From positions 62,001-126,000 of the forward strand of contig NZ_FQUC01000004.1 in the NCBI RefSeq assembly GCF_900128985.1: a stretch of DNA of 64,000 bases, read 5' to 3'. Source of the stretch: Indolivaga macrotermitis (GTDB lineage: Bacteria; Bacteroidota; Bacteroidia; Bacteroidales; Dysgonomonadaceae). This document shows, one piece after another, positions 47,123 to 54,753 of this stretch. The first letter of the stretch is position 1; each line of letters begins with the position of its first letter. The notes beneath the pieces were generated by a model. It worked only from the letters and a program-made list of their open reading frames with translations, was not told the DNA's origin and ran no database searches. A program made the translations under genes and the position numbers.

Positions 47123-48473
47123 AACTTTTCACTCCCAGTAATTTAATGGCATCCACATATTGGGCAATGCCTACAGCCACTTTCTTAGCCTCGCGCATTG
47201 CGAGTACTACTGTCTGAGGGGTATGCACCACGTCACCTCCGGCGAAAACTCCCCTGCGGGTAGTCATCCCATACGGATATTCGGATGTGGTTATGTATCC
47301 TTTTTCGTTGACCTCGATACCTAATGTAGTGGAAACAATACGATTGGCTGGCTTAGAACCTACAGCCAGATAAACCCTGTCCATAGGTATAGTAACCTCC
47401 CCTGCAGGGGTTTCTATACGCATCCTGACAAGCTTCTGTTTTCCGTTTACTTCTTCTCCTATCAACTCCTGAGTAGAAGACTCCCACATAAATTGGACTC
47501 CCTCATTTTGAGCTTCGAGAAATTCCGACCTCAAGGCTGGCATATCTTCTTCTTTCCGGCGGTAAATAAGAGTTACGCTCTCCGCTCCCATCCGCAATGC
47601 CGTACGGGCTGTGTCCATTGCCACATTACCTGCGCCTATTACAGCCACCTTTTCGCCTATTTTGAGGGGGACTTCGGTTCTCGGAATATCATCACTGGCA
47701 AATAAACTTACCATCCGCAGAAAATAGGCTGACTGTGCCACTCCATACAAATTATCGCCTTTGATACTTAGTGTCTGAGGCAGGGCTGTACCCGATCCGA
47801 TAAACACTGCATCGAAGTCCTCTTCACTAAACATGGCATCTACGGTTATTCCTTCACCAACTACACAATTGTTACGGAAGGTAACTCCTAATGCTTCTAT
47901 CTTTTTTACTTCGCGACGGGTAATTTCATTTGGTAAACGATATTCGGGAATACCGTATAGCAGTACTCCTCCCGGCTCTTTCTGGCTTTCGAAAACGGTA
48001 ACATTAAATCCGTCTCGGGCAAGGTCTCCGGCTACCGTCAATCCGGCAGGACCCGATCCTATTACAGCAACTTTACCTCTGGTTTTAGCTTTCAACCGTT
48101 CTTTAGACAACCCCATCTCACTATCGAAGTCTGCTATAAAACGCTCAAGTTTACCAACACGTACGGGGTTACCTTTTTTATTCAGTATACAATGTCCTTC
48201 GCACTGTTTTTCGTGCGGACAAACCCGTCCGCAAATAGCAGGCAGATTACTTTTTTCGTTCAGCAACTCCATAGCGCCGCCAATATTTCCTTTCGACAGC
48301 TGATGTATCCACTCGGGTATTTTATGTTCTATAGGACAACCTTGTACACATAAGGGATTCTTACAATTCAGACAGCGCTTTGCTTCGTCTATCGCTTCTT
48401 TCATTGTGTATCCGGCATGTAATTCGGCTAAAGCTGCCAACGTCCCTTTATTTGAATCTAAATTTGTTTCCAT
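47115..48473 (-). CDS. gltA: NADPH-dependent glutamate synthase small-subunit-like oxidoreductase
   Basis: FAD and iron-sulphur protein, 452 aa, that transfers electrons from NADPH. The N-terminal cluster domain has CLNCKNPLCVQGCP and CGRVCPHEKQCEGHC; the FAD site is VIGSGPAGLTVAGDLA and the NADPH site VIGAGNVAMDTARTAL; the C-terminus has GVFAGGDVVHTPQTVV. No large glutamate synthase subunit or NfnA partner lies next to it, so it could serve another partner. The gene symbol follows common usage for this family and is not certain. Confidence 0.88.
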   Translation of the reverse strand: METNLDSNKGTLAALAELHAGYTMKEAIDEAKRCLNCKNPLCVQGCPIEHKIPEWIHQLSKGNIGGAMELLNEKSNLPAICGRVCPHEKQCEGHCILNKKGNPVRVGKLERFIADFDSEMGLSKERLKAKTRGKVAVIGSGPAGLTVAGDLARDGFNVTVFESQKEPGGVLLYGIPEYRLPNEITRREVKKIEALGVTFRNNCVVGEGITVDAMFSEEDFDAVFIGSGTALPQTLSIKGDNLYGVAQSAYFLRMVSLFASDDIPRTEVPLKIGEKVAVIGAGNVAMDTARTALRMGAESVTLIYRRKEEDMPALRSEFLEAQNEGVQFMWESSTQELIGEEVNGKQKLVRMRIETPAGEVTIPMDRVYLAVGSKPANRIVSTTLGIEVNEKGYITTSEYPYGMTTRRGVFAGGDVVHTPQTVVLAMREAKKVAVGIAQYVDAIKLLGVKSYE

Positions 48474-48618
48474 TCTGCAAAACAGAGATATGTTTATTCC
48501 TTGATTATAGCGAGTGTCCTATCCCACTTAGCTGATATTCTCTCGCTTTTGTTATTTCTGATTTACAAAGATACTACTTTTCGCTATATCTACTTATCAA
48601 AAGTATATATATACAATA

Positions 48619-48654
48619 AATATCCCTTATAAGTTTTACATTATAAGGGATATT
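48619..48654 (-). terminator. Terminator of the cyclophilin gene
   Basis: Perfect 14-bp stem AATATCCCTTATAA / TTATAAGGGATATT with an 8-base loop, located 35 bases past the cyclophilin stop in its direction. The remainder of 48474-48688 shows no gene. Confidence 0.8.
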
Positions 48655-48688
48655 CAATTTAGGAGGCAGGCTTCAAAAGCCTTTGTAT

Positions 48689-49507
48689 TTATTGGGATAT
48701 AACAACAATATCCATTTTGATATCGGTTTCGGGACGGTCTTTCTTATCTGTTTTCACAGATTGTATTTTCATTACGGCATCAATGCCTTCAATAACTTCA
48801 CCGAAAACGGTATACTCATTGTCAAGATGCATAGCGCCTCCTTCTTTAGTATATGCTAACCGTTGTTCGGGAGTGAATACCAATGTAGAATCTGTTTTGG
48901 CAGTTTCTACCGCCTGTGCATATAATCCCTGACGGAAAGCTGCAAGGCCATCGCGGTCTCCGCTGCTATAATATTCTTTTATTTTCGCCTTATTTTCAGA
49001 TTGCAAGTCATTATACAACGATTGTGTACGCCTTTCGATCCGTTCGGTTTCTATTTTGTTTATCTCCTTCTCCGAATAGCTTTTGCCGACCACAATATAA
49101 AATTGCGAAGCAGAAGAAGCTTTTTCGGGATTCACCTCATTGCCTGTGCGGGCAGCTGCTAAAGCTCCTCTTTTATTAAAATGTTTAGGAAATACTATTT
49201 CTGCCGGAATTGTATAATCAGCCATATTATTATCTGAAGCTGTAGAATCAGCGGATGCCAATGATTTGGGATCGCCTCCCTGAATCATAAAATTCTTTAT
49301 CACCCGGTGAAATATCTGGTCTTTGTAGAAACCTTCACGTACCAGTTTCAGAAAATTATCGCGGTGCCCCGGTGTATCTCCGTAAAGCTTAATTTTGATA
49401 TTCCCATACTCGGTCTTAATCAATACAAGAGAATCTTGCTCCTGCGAATAGGTATTATGAGTTGTCATCGCCAAAATAAATATAAATAGTAAAATTATCT
49501 TTCTCAT
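48689..49507 (-). CDS. Exported cyclophilin-type peptidyl-prolyl isomerase
   Basis: Catalyses cis-trans proline isomerisation during folding in the periplasm. Protein of 272 aa with signal peptide MRKIILLFIFILAMTTHNTY. Cyclophilin motifs: TEYGNIKIKLYGDTPGHRDN, FHRVIKNFMIQGGD and FGEVIEGIDAVMKI. An extra helical segment (about 160-215; EINKIETERIERRTQSLYND and onward) is inserted between two core motifs, after SSASQFYIVVGK. Such an insert is common in Bacteroidetes members. Gene stands alone with its own terminator. Confidence 0.92.
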   Translation of the reverse strand: MRKIILLFIFILAMTTHNTYSQEQDSLVLIKTEYGNIKIKLYGDTPGHRDNFLKLVREGFYKDQIFHRVIKNFMIQGGDPKSLASADSTASDNNMADYTIPAEIVFPKHFNKRGALAAARTGNEVNPEKASSASQFYIVVGKSYSEKEINKIETERIERRTQSLYNDLQSENKAKIKEYYSSGDRDGLAAFRQGLYAQAVETAKTDSTLVFTPEQRLAYTKEGGAMHLDNEYTVFGEVIEGIDAVMKIQSVKTDKKDRPETDIKMDIVVISQ

Positions 49508-49704
49508 CTTTTTCCGGGTTCAGATAGTTTTGTTTATTCAAATTTCAGGATCGGGATATGAGTATTATAAGTATTTAATGATATAACTAATTGCTATTTT
49601 ATTTACCTAAGTAACAAATAGTACTGAAACCTCAATATCCTTTTTCCTTGTTATTTTTTACGCAACACAAAGATAATTTTTTCCCTGAAAAAACCGCAAA
49701 GAAA

Positions 49705-49740
49705 TAGCCGTAATACGCTATTCATTTCGTATTACGGCTA
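49705..49740 (-). terminator. Terminator of the DUF937-like gene
   Basis: Perfect 13-bp stem TAGCCGTAATACG / CGTATTACGGCTA with a 10-base loop; in the minus direction it is followed by a T-rich run. The rest of 49508-49756 shows nothing. Confidence 0.85.
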
Positions 49741-49756
49741 CAAATTTTATATTATA

Positions 49757-50206
49757 TTATTTATTTCCGCCGAACAAGCTACCCAGGGCATCGAATATAC
49801 CTCCGCCGCCTTTGCCTCCCGAGAATGCTTTTATCAGAGACTCTACACTAAAGCCGGAATCATTGGGATCGTTGGCTTTTTTCGAGAATATGCCTATTAC
49901 CGCAGGAATCACTGCCGAAGCCACACTGTTGGCAACCTCTTTACTTAGACCTACCTTCTCGCTGAGAGCGGATACCACCGAACCTTGCAAACTACTGCTG
50001 ATACCCTCCATATCGGATGCTCCACCCGAAAACAGATTAGTTATAGCCGAAAGGTTATCCGGTGTAAAATGATCTTTTAATCCGTCCACGATAGATGTTG
50101 TAGTAGTTTCCACTGCTGCCTCTTGTTTATCGGCAGGCACCTGAGCATTTCCGGAAATAGCTCCCAAGGCTTGCTCTTTTACCAATTTAATAATATTATC
50201 CAACAT
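49757..50206 (-). CDS. DUF937-like protein
   Basis: Protein of 149 aa. DUF937-type proteins have an N-terminal helical region rich in Ala/Ser and a glycine-rich end; here LDNIIKLVKEQALGAISGNA, VVSALSEKVGLSKEVANSVA with VIPAVIGIFSKK, and a tail GGKGGGGIFDALGSLFGG. No signal peptide. Function of the family is not established. Monocistronic, with its own terminator. Confidence 0.8.
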   Translation of the reverse strand: MLDNIIKLVKEQALGAISGNAQVPADKQEAAVETTTTSIVDGLKDHFTPDNLSAITNLFSGGASDMEGISSSLQGSVVSALSEKVGLSKEVANSVASAVIPAVIGIFSKKANDPNDSGFSVESLIKAFSGGKGGGGIFDALGSLFGGNK

Positions 50207-50593
50207 ATTTTTATCCTTTTATGGGTTTCTGATTTACTCGAACCGGTGGCAGTATTTGCCGAAGCAATAAATTGAGTATTAGTTCTTATTATCTATTTTA
50301 AAACATTGTGCACAGGGTTTTGTTCAGCTATCGGCTAACATTGGTTTGAGTTTATCTATAAGTAAAACCAAATGTTATGCATCTTTATTATCCGGCAAAT
50401 ATTAAAAAAAATGAATACAAGTGGGAATTGTGTCACCTTTCAAGACACTACCAACTGATACACAGCGACATTAAGAAGGTGACACGTGTCACTTTTTTGT
50501 CACCTTTTATGTATACTTTTGTTTACTTAATGTCACCTTTGTATACGTTGCTACCGAGATATCAGTATATTTGTAATACATAAGATGATTCCA
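50207..50593 (+). promoter_or_regulatory. Gene-free region with clustered GTCACCTTT sites upstream of yraN
   Basis: No gene seen. Direct copies of GTCACCTTT start at 50432, 50499 and 50532; AAGGTGAC (50476) and GTCACTTTT (50488) flank a 14-bp perfect palindrome GTGACACGTGTCAC at 50479-50492. A wider inverted pair GACATTAAG (50467) / CTTAATGTC (50526) encloses the cluster. TATATTTG at 50566-50573 fits the -7 element. The arrangement looks like a multi-site operator. Confidence 0.55.
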
Positions 50594-50959
50594 ATGGCTC
50601 AACACAACAATCTGGGAAGGAAAGGCGAAGACTTAGCTGTAAGTTATCTGACTGGCAAGGGGTTTCGTGTTATCGAACGAAACTGGATCGGACAGAGGCA
50701 CGAAATAGACATTATAGCTACTGATACCAATTTCCTGATCTTTATCGAGGTTAAGTCCCGGTCATCGTCCTACTGGGGTCGCCCCGAAGAAGCTGTTACC
50801 GAATCAAAGATCAAACGGATGATTGCCGCCGCCGATTATTATCTGAAAATCCATGATAGTGACTTACCTGTCAGGTTCGACATCATTGCCGTATTATTAA
50901 ATAAGGAACAAACCCATATAGAACATATAGAGGATGCTTTTCTTCCTCCTTTAAATTGA
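50594..50959 (+). CDS. yraN: YraN/UPF0102 family nuclease-like protein
   Basis: Protein of 121 aa with a restriction-endonuclease-like fold; function unproven. Family motifs: NNLGRKGEDLAVSYL, FRVIERNWIG, HEIDIIATD, LIFIEVKSRSSSYWGRPEEA and the end IEHIEDAF. The catalytic-type D-(E)xK arrangement is kept (EIDII, FIEVK). ATG 50594 (MAQHNN) matches the family start better than 50585, which would lie almost at the transcription start. Confidence 0.9.
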   Translation: MAQHNNLGRKGEDLAVSYLTGKGFRVIERNWIGQRHEIDIIATDTNFLIFIEVKSRSSSYWGRPEEAVTESKIKRMIAAADYYLKIHDSDLPVRFDIIAVLLNKEQTHIEHIEDAFLPPLN

Positions 50960-50969
50960 AAATACAGGC

Positions 50970-51659
50970 ATGGTTAGAAAAGACTATAAAAGAAGTTTTT
51001 GGTATTACAGACCAAATGACAATTTTCCTCCAAAGGCAATAAGAGACTTAGAAGAATATGATCATGCGGAATTTCTAAACTTTTGGACGAATGAACCTAG
51101 AGACCAGAAAAAGTGGGCTAAAGAATTACCTCTCCTGACTGATGTCAAAATTTTGTGGGTAAGCTCGAATGTAAATCAACAAATGTTTGAGGCTATTTGT
51201 AATATGCCCAACCTTATTGGATTGTCGCTAAAAACCACAAGTGTTAAGAACATCGATTCATTGAGTAAATTAAGTAATTTGGAATATTTAAATATCTGCG
51301 GTATAACTAAAGTTGATAATATTGAAGTATTAGGAACTCTAAAAGGTCTGAAAGTATTATGCATTGAAAATGCAAAGAAAATTGTGAATTTTGACATTTT
51401 ATCTGATCTTGTAAACTTAGAGGAGCTTGCCATAGACGGAAGCATGTGGACTGCTCAAAAAATCGACAATTTCGAGTTCGTTTCTAAGTTGACTAACTTA
51501 AAGTACCTTTCATTTGTCAATACAAGAGCAAACACAAAAGACTTTACTCCACTGTTGGAATTGAAGAAACTGATAAACTTCAGCTCTTCGTATAATTATC
51601 CTCAAGAAGAGTTCGAAAAACTTAAACAATTACCAAATCTCAAATATTCAAACACTTAA
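50970..51659 (+). CDS. Cytoplasmic leucine-rich repeat protein
   Basis: Protein of 229 aa without a signal peptide. About six leucine-rich repeats: NLIGLSLKTTSVKNIDSLSK, LSNLEYLNICGITKVDNIEV, LKGLKVLCIEN, LVNLEELAIDG and LTNLKYLSFVN. The N-terminal 60 residues (RKDYKRSFWYYRPNDNFPPK) are unassigned. Codons are more AT-rich than in neighbours, hinting at acquired DNA. It begins 10 bases after yraN. A role in protein binding is all that can be said. Confidence 0.8.
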   Translation: MVRKDYKRSFWYYRPNDNFPPKAIRDLEEYDHAEFLNFWTNEPRDQKKWAKELPLLTDVKILWVSSNVNQQMFEAICNMPNLIGLSLKTTSVKNIDSLSKLSNLEYLNICGITKVDNIEVLGTLKGLKVLCIENAKKIVNFDILSDLVNLEELAIDGSMWTAQKIDNFEFVSKLTNLKYLSFVNTRANTKDFTPLLELKKLINFSSSYNYPQEEFEKLKQLPNLKYSNT

Positions 51660-51730
51660 TACGTTCTTAAAGAAAAAGATAGAATAAATATGTTGCATAA
51701 GGCCGTTAATGGATATTTAAAAGAAAATAT

Positions 51731-52102
51731 ATGAATATAGAAGAAGTAAGAGAGTATTGCCTATCGATAAAAGGAGCCGAAGAATGCTTTCCCTTTGATG
51801 ATACAACAATTGTATTTAAGGTTATGGGTAAGATGTTCGCTTATATGGGATTGGAACGCCAAGACGACGGTTTCAGAGTAAACCTGAAATGTGATCCGGA
51901 TAAAGCCGTTGAATTAAGAGAAAAGTATGAAAGCGTAATCCCCGGTTATCATTCTAATAAGAAATATTGGAATACCATTTATATAGATGGTGATATGCCC
52001 GATAGCGAAATCAAAGCTTGGATCAGGCATTCTGTAGATGAAGTGATAAAGAAGCTTCCTAAGAAAAAACAGGAAGAATATGCTGCTATGAAGAACGAAT
52101 GA
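51731..52102 (+). CDS. MmcQ/YjbR family protein
   Basis: Protein of 123 aa of a CyaY-like fold family with suggested DNA binding. Family features: MNIEEVREYCLSIKGAEECF, VFKVMGKMFAYMGLE, VNLKCDPDKAVELREKYESV with PGYHSNKKYWNTIY, and ASVDEVIKKLPKK-like end (SVDEVIKKLPKKKQ). Three bases separate it from birA. Function of the family is not settled. Confidence 0.88.
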   Translation: MNIEEVREYCLSIKGAEECFPFDDTTIVFKVMGKMFAYMGLERQDDGFRVNLKCDPDKAVELREKYESVIPGYHSNKKYWNTIYIDGDMPDSEIKAWIRHSVDEVIKKLPKKKQEEYAAMKNE

Positions 52103-52105
52103 TTT

Positions 52106-52849
52106 ATGCCCGAAGCTAAAATATTACATATAGAAGAAACTGAGTCGACCAACTTATACCTGCGTAAACTATCGGAGGAAAAGACATTGCCAAACGGGTT
52201 TTCGGTCTATTCCGATTTCCAGACTGCGGGACGGGGACAGCGGGGCAATTCGTGGGAGTCGGAAAAAGGGCTGAACCTTACATTCAGCACGATACTTTAT
52301 CCTGTGCAACTAAAAGCTGAAAACCAGTTCCTTATTTCTCAGATAGTCTCTCTTTCTATTTACGATACATTGAGTGAATATACTGATGGCATCTCCATTA
52401 AATGGCCTAACGATATATATTGGAAAGACCGTAAGATTACAGGTATGCTTATCGAGAACGACATTATGGGGGATTACATATCCAAATCGATAATCGGAGT
52501 CGGAGTGAATCTGAATCAGGATATATTCAAAAGCGATGCACCTAATCCGGTTTCGTTAAAGCAGATTACGCATAAAACGTGCAATATCGAATCTGTTCTG
52601 ATATCTATTCTGGAAAAGCTGTCATCCTATTATAAACTATTGAATGACACGGCTGCAACACATCGAATAAGGGACACATACAAAGATGCCCTATTCCGGA
52701 AGAATGGTTTGTATAAGTTTGCTGATGCAGAAGGCTTCTTTTTCGCTCGCATTAAGAACGTTAAAGACATTGGTTTGCTATGCCTCGAAACCGAAACAGG
52801 CGAAATCCGTAATTACGGATTCAAAGAAGTCAGATATATACTGGATTAG
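52106..52849 (+). CDS. birA: Biotin-[acetyl-CoA-carboxylase] ligase
   Basis: Attaches biotin to carboxylase carrier proteins. Protein of 247 aa, without the N-terminal helix-turn-helix of regulatory BirA, so a monofunctional ligase. Motifs: HIEETESTNLYL, the biotinyl-adenylate motif AGRGQRGNSWES, IKWPNDIYWKDRKITGMLIE and GVGVNLNQ. Its stop overlaps the end of the minus-strand gene by four bases. Confidence 0.93.
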   Translation: MPEAKILHIEETESTNLYLRKLSEEKTLPNGFSVYSDFQTAGRGQRGNSWESEKGLNLTFSTILYPVQLKAENQFLISQIVSLSIYDTLSEYTDGISIKWPNDIYWKDRKITGMLIENDIMGDYISKSIIGVGVNLNQDIFKSDAPNPVSLKQITHKTCNIESVLISILEKLSSYYKLLNDTAATHRIRDTYKDALFRKNGLYKFADAEGFFFARIKNVKDIGLLCLETETGEIRNYGFKEVRYILD

Positions 52850-53517
52850 CGGTCGTAATAGAACTCAAATTCGAACGACAGGCTATCGTAAATCTCTCTC
52901 AGTACAGCATCATCCGAATCTTTGTATTTTGTCAGATTCTTAATAATATATTCGGCTTCAGCAGGCGATTGCTTTCCCGCATTTTTGAGAAACAGTAAAG
53001 CTGCGTTGCGCAACGAAACCTGTCCCGAGACTGCGTCATCGAAGACAAATGAAAGAGTCTCTACACATATATCCTCAGTCTGTTTCTTTGTGAGCATAAG
53101 CCTGACCGCAAGCCAATAACCGGAAGTCCTGATATCTTCCCCGGCATTATTGATCCATTCCTTTACCAGTTTACCGGCAAAGGGCAGCGATTGAAAAAGG
53201 TTGAGACTTACCTGCTCCCTGATTTCCTGATTGGGAATCTGAGCCACCCACCTGTTGGCCGCCTCAGATGTAAAGCCGTCTACCGGATAAAGCAGTGTTG
53301 CCAATATCTTCAATTCGCGCGTACCGTCTTGCCAGAGTAGCTCTGCCAGCTCAGCATCAGGTGTATAGCGTGCTGCTATATCTTTAATTTTGCTGATATC
53401 AACGCCAAAATTGAGTTTGTAGCTTAAACCATGGTTACGCATACTTGCCGAAGCAATGCCATTCATAGCCATGCGGCATCTCCTGCGAATATCTCGTATA
53501 GTATCTTCGTGTTGCAT
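52846..53517 (-). CDS. DNA alkylation repair (AlkD-like) HEAT protein
   Basis: Protein of 223 aa, all-helical HEAT-like repeats of the AlkC/AlkD type. Recognisable features: LSYKLNFGVDISKIKDIAAR, LAELLWQDGTRELKILATLL and WVAQIPNQEIREQVSLNLFQ, matching family regions. A glycosylase role for alkylated bases is expected from the family; residues essential in AlkD cannot be assigned by eye, so activity is uncertain. One base separates it from the Dabb gene upstream, likely one operon. Confidence 0.8.
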   Translation of the reverse strand: MQHEDTIRDIRRRCRMAMNGIASASMRNHGLSYKLNFGVDISKIKDIAARYTPDAELAELLWQDGTRELKILATLLYPVDGFTSEAANRWVAQIPNQEIREQVSLNLFQSLPFAGKLVKEWINNAGEDIRTSGYWLAVRLMLTKKQTEDICVETLSFVFDDAVSGQVSLRNAALLFLKNAGKQSPAEAEYIIKNLTKYKDSDDAVLREIYDSLSFEFEFYYDR

Positions 53518-53518
53518 C

Positions 53519-53821
53519 TTATATTTCGTAGTCTACTGCTATTCTTCCTGACACAGCCTCGCGTACAAATGGCAATAGCGCCTGATGCAAAGGATGATTC
53601 TGGTAAAAATCAAGGGCCTCTTTCGATACTACCTCCGAATAGAGGGCAACATCATAGTTGGCCGGCGAATCGAGAAAGTTGATACCTACTTCAATCTTTT
53701 CTAGTCCTTCTATCTTTCCACGCAGGTCTTCCAGTTTTTCTTTAATAAGACGGGCGTTAGCAGCTTTATCATTGCCATTTGCTTCGTCTTTCAACTTCCA
53801 AAATACAATATGTTTAACCAT
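53519..53821 (-). CDS. Dabb (stress-responsive A/B barrel) protein
   Basis: Small dimeric alpha+beta barrel protein, 100 aa. MVKHIVFWKLKDEA at the start, the KIEVGINFLDSPANYDVALY strand region, and the helix/loop with ALDFYQNHPLHQALLPFVRE are typical. Function unknown; members include stress proteins and some enzymes. Confidence 0.9.
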   Translation of the reverse strand: MVKHIVFWKLKDEANGNDKAANARLIKEKLEDLRGKIEGLEKIEVGINFLDSPANYDVALYSEVVSKEALDFYQNHPLHQALLPFVREAVSGRIAVDYEI

Positions 53822-53974
53822 GTTATTTTAACTTTTGAGTTTATGCAAATATAGCGAAAAAGAACAACTTATAGCTTTTGCCTGATTGCTTTATTTAGAT
53901 AGATACTACGAACGGAAAAGCTGCTTATCTTTACTTTTATCTTACAAAACACACACAATCAATTATATTATAGT

Positions 53975-53982
53975 TATTTTTG
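53975..53982 (+). promoter_or_regulatory. Candidate -7 box of pepE (TATTTTTG)
   Basis: TAnnTTTG match 28 bases before the pepE ATG. No strong -33 TTG at the expected spacing. Confidence 0.45.
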
Positions 53983-54009
53983 TAATAGTATTTTAAATAA
54001 AAAAGCTTT

Positions 54010-54720
54010 ATGAAATTATTATTGTTGAGTAATTCAACCAATCCGGGAGAATCTTATCTGGGTTATCCTAAACAAGCGATCAAATCATTTTTAGGCGAAC
54101 AGCCATTAAATATAGTGTTTATACCATATGCCGCAGTGACTTTTTCGTATGACGAATATGTCGATAAAGTCAATGGCAGTTTGCAGGAAGTGAATATACA
54201 AGTACGGGGTATCCATACATTTGATAATCCCACAGATGCAATTTTAAAAGCCGATGCTATCATGATAGGTGGCGGTAATACATGGAAACTTACCCGTACG
54301 CTACAAGATAATAATCTTATAGACTGCGTCCGTTCGAAAGTTCTGAATGGAACGCCATATATCGGATGGAGCGCAGGATCTAATGTTGCCTGCCCGACCC
54401 TTCGCACAACAAATGATATGCCTATAATTGCTCCTTTGAGTTTTGATACATTCAGCTTTGTGCCTTTCCAGCTCAATCCTCATTACCTGGACGATAATCC
54501 TGCCAATCATGGAGGAGAGACGCGCGAAATGCGGATCAATGAATTTATAATACAGAACCCCGACGTTTATGTTGTAGGATTGAGGGAATCTACTATTTTG
54601 CATTTTGAAGATGGAAAATTATCTTTACTGGGAGATCGCTCTGCCCGTATTTTCAAATACGGAGTGGCACCGGTCGAATTAACGTCAAAAGATGATTTTG
54701 ATTTTCTATTAAAAAACTAA
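54010..54720 (+). CDS. pepE: Dipeptidase E (Asp-X dipeptidase)
   Basis: Serine peptidase (family S51) that hydrolyses N-terminal-Asp dipeptides in the cytoplasm. Protein of 236 aa. Nucleophile Ser121 in IGWSAGSNVACPT; preceding MIGGGNTWKL and the NPHYLDDNPANHGGETRE block are typical. Length matches E. coli PepE (229 aa). Followed after 33 bases by the HD phosphodiesterase. Confidence 0.93.
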   Translation: MKLLLLSNSTNPGESYLGYPKQAIKSFLGEQPLNIVFIPYAAVTFSYDEYVDKVNGSLQEVNIQVRGIHTFDNPTDAILKADAIMIGGGNTWKLTRTLQDNNLIDCVRSKVLNGTPYIGWSAGSNVACPTLRTTNDMPIIAPLSFDTFSFVPFQLNPHYLDDNPANHGGETREMRINEFIIQNPDVYVVGLRESTILHFEDGKLSLLGDRSARIFKYGVAPVELTSKDDFDFLLKN

Positions 54721-54753
54721 GGTTTACACATCGCCTTTTTGCTTATTGAATTT

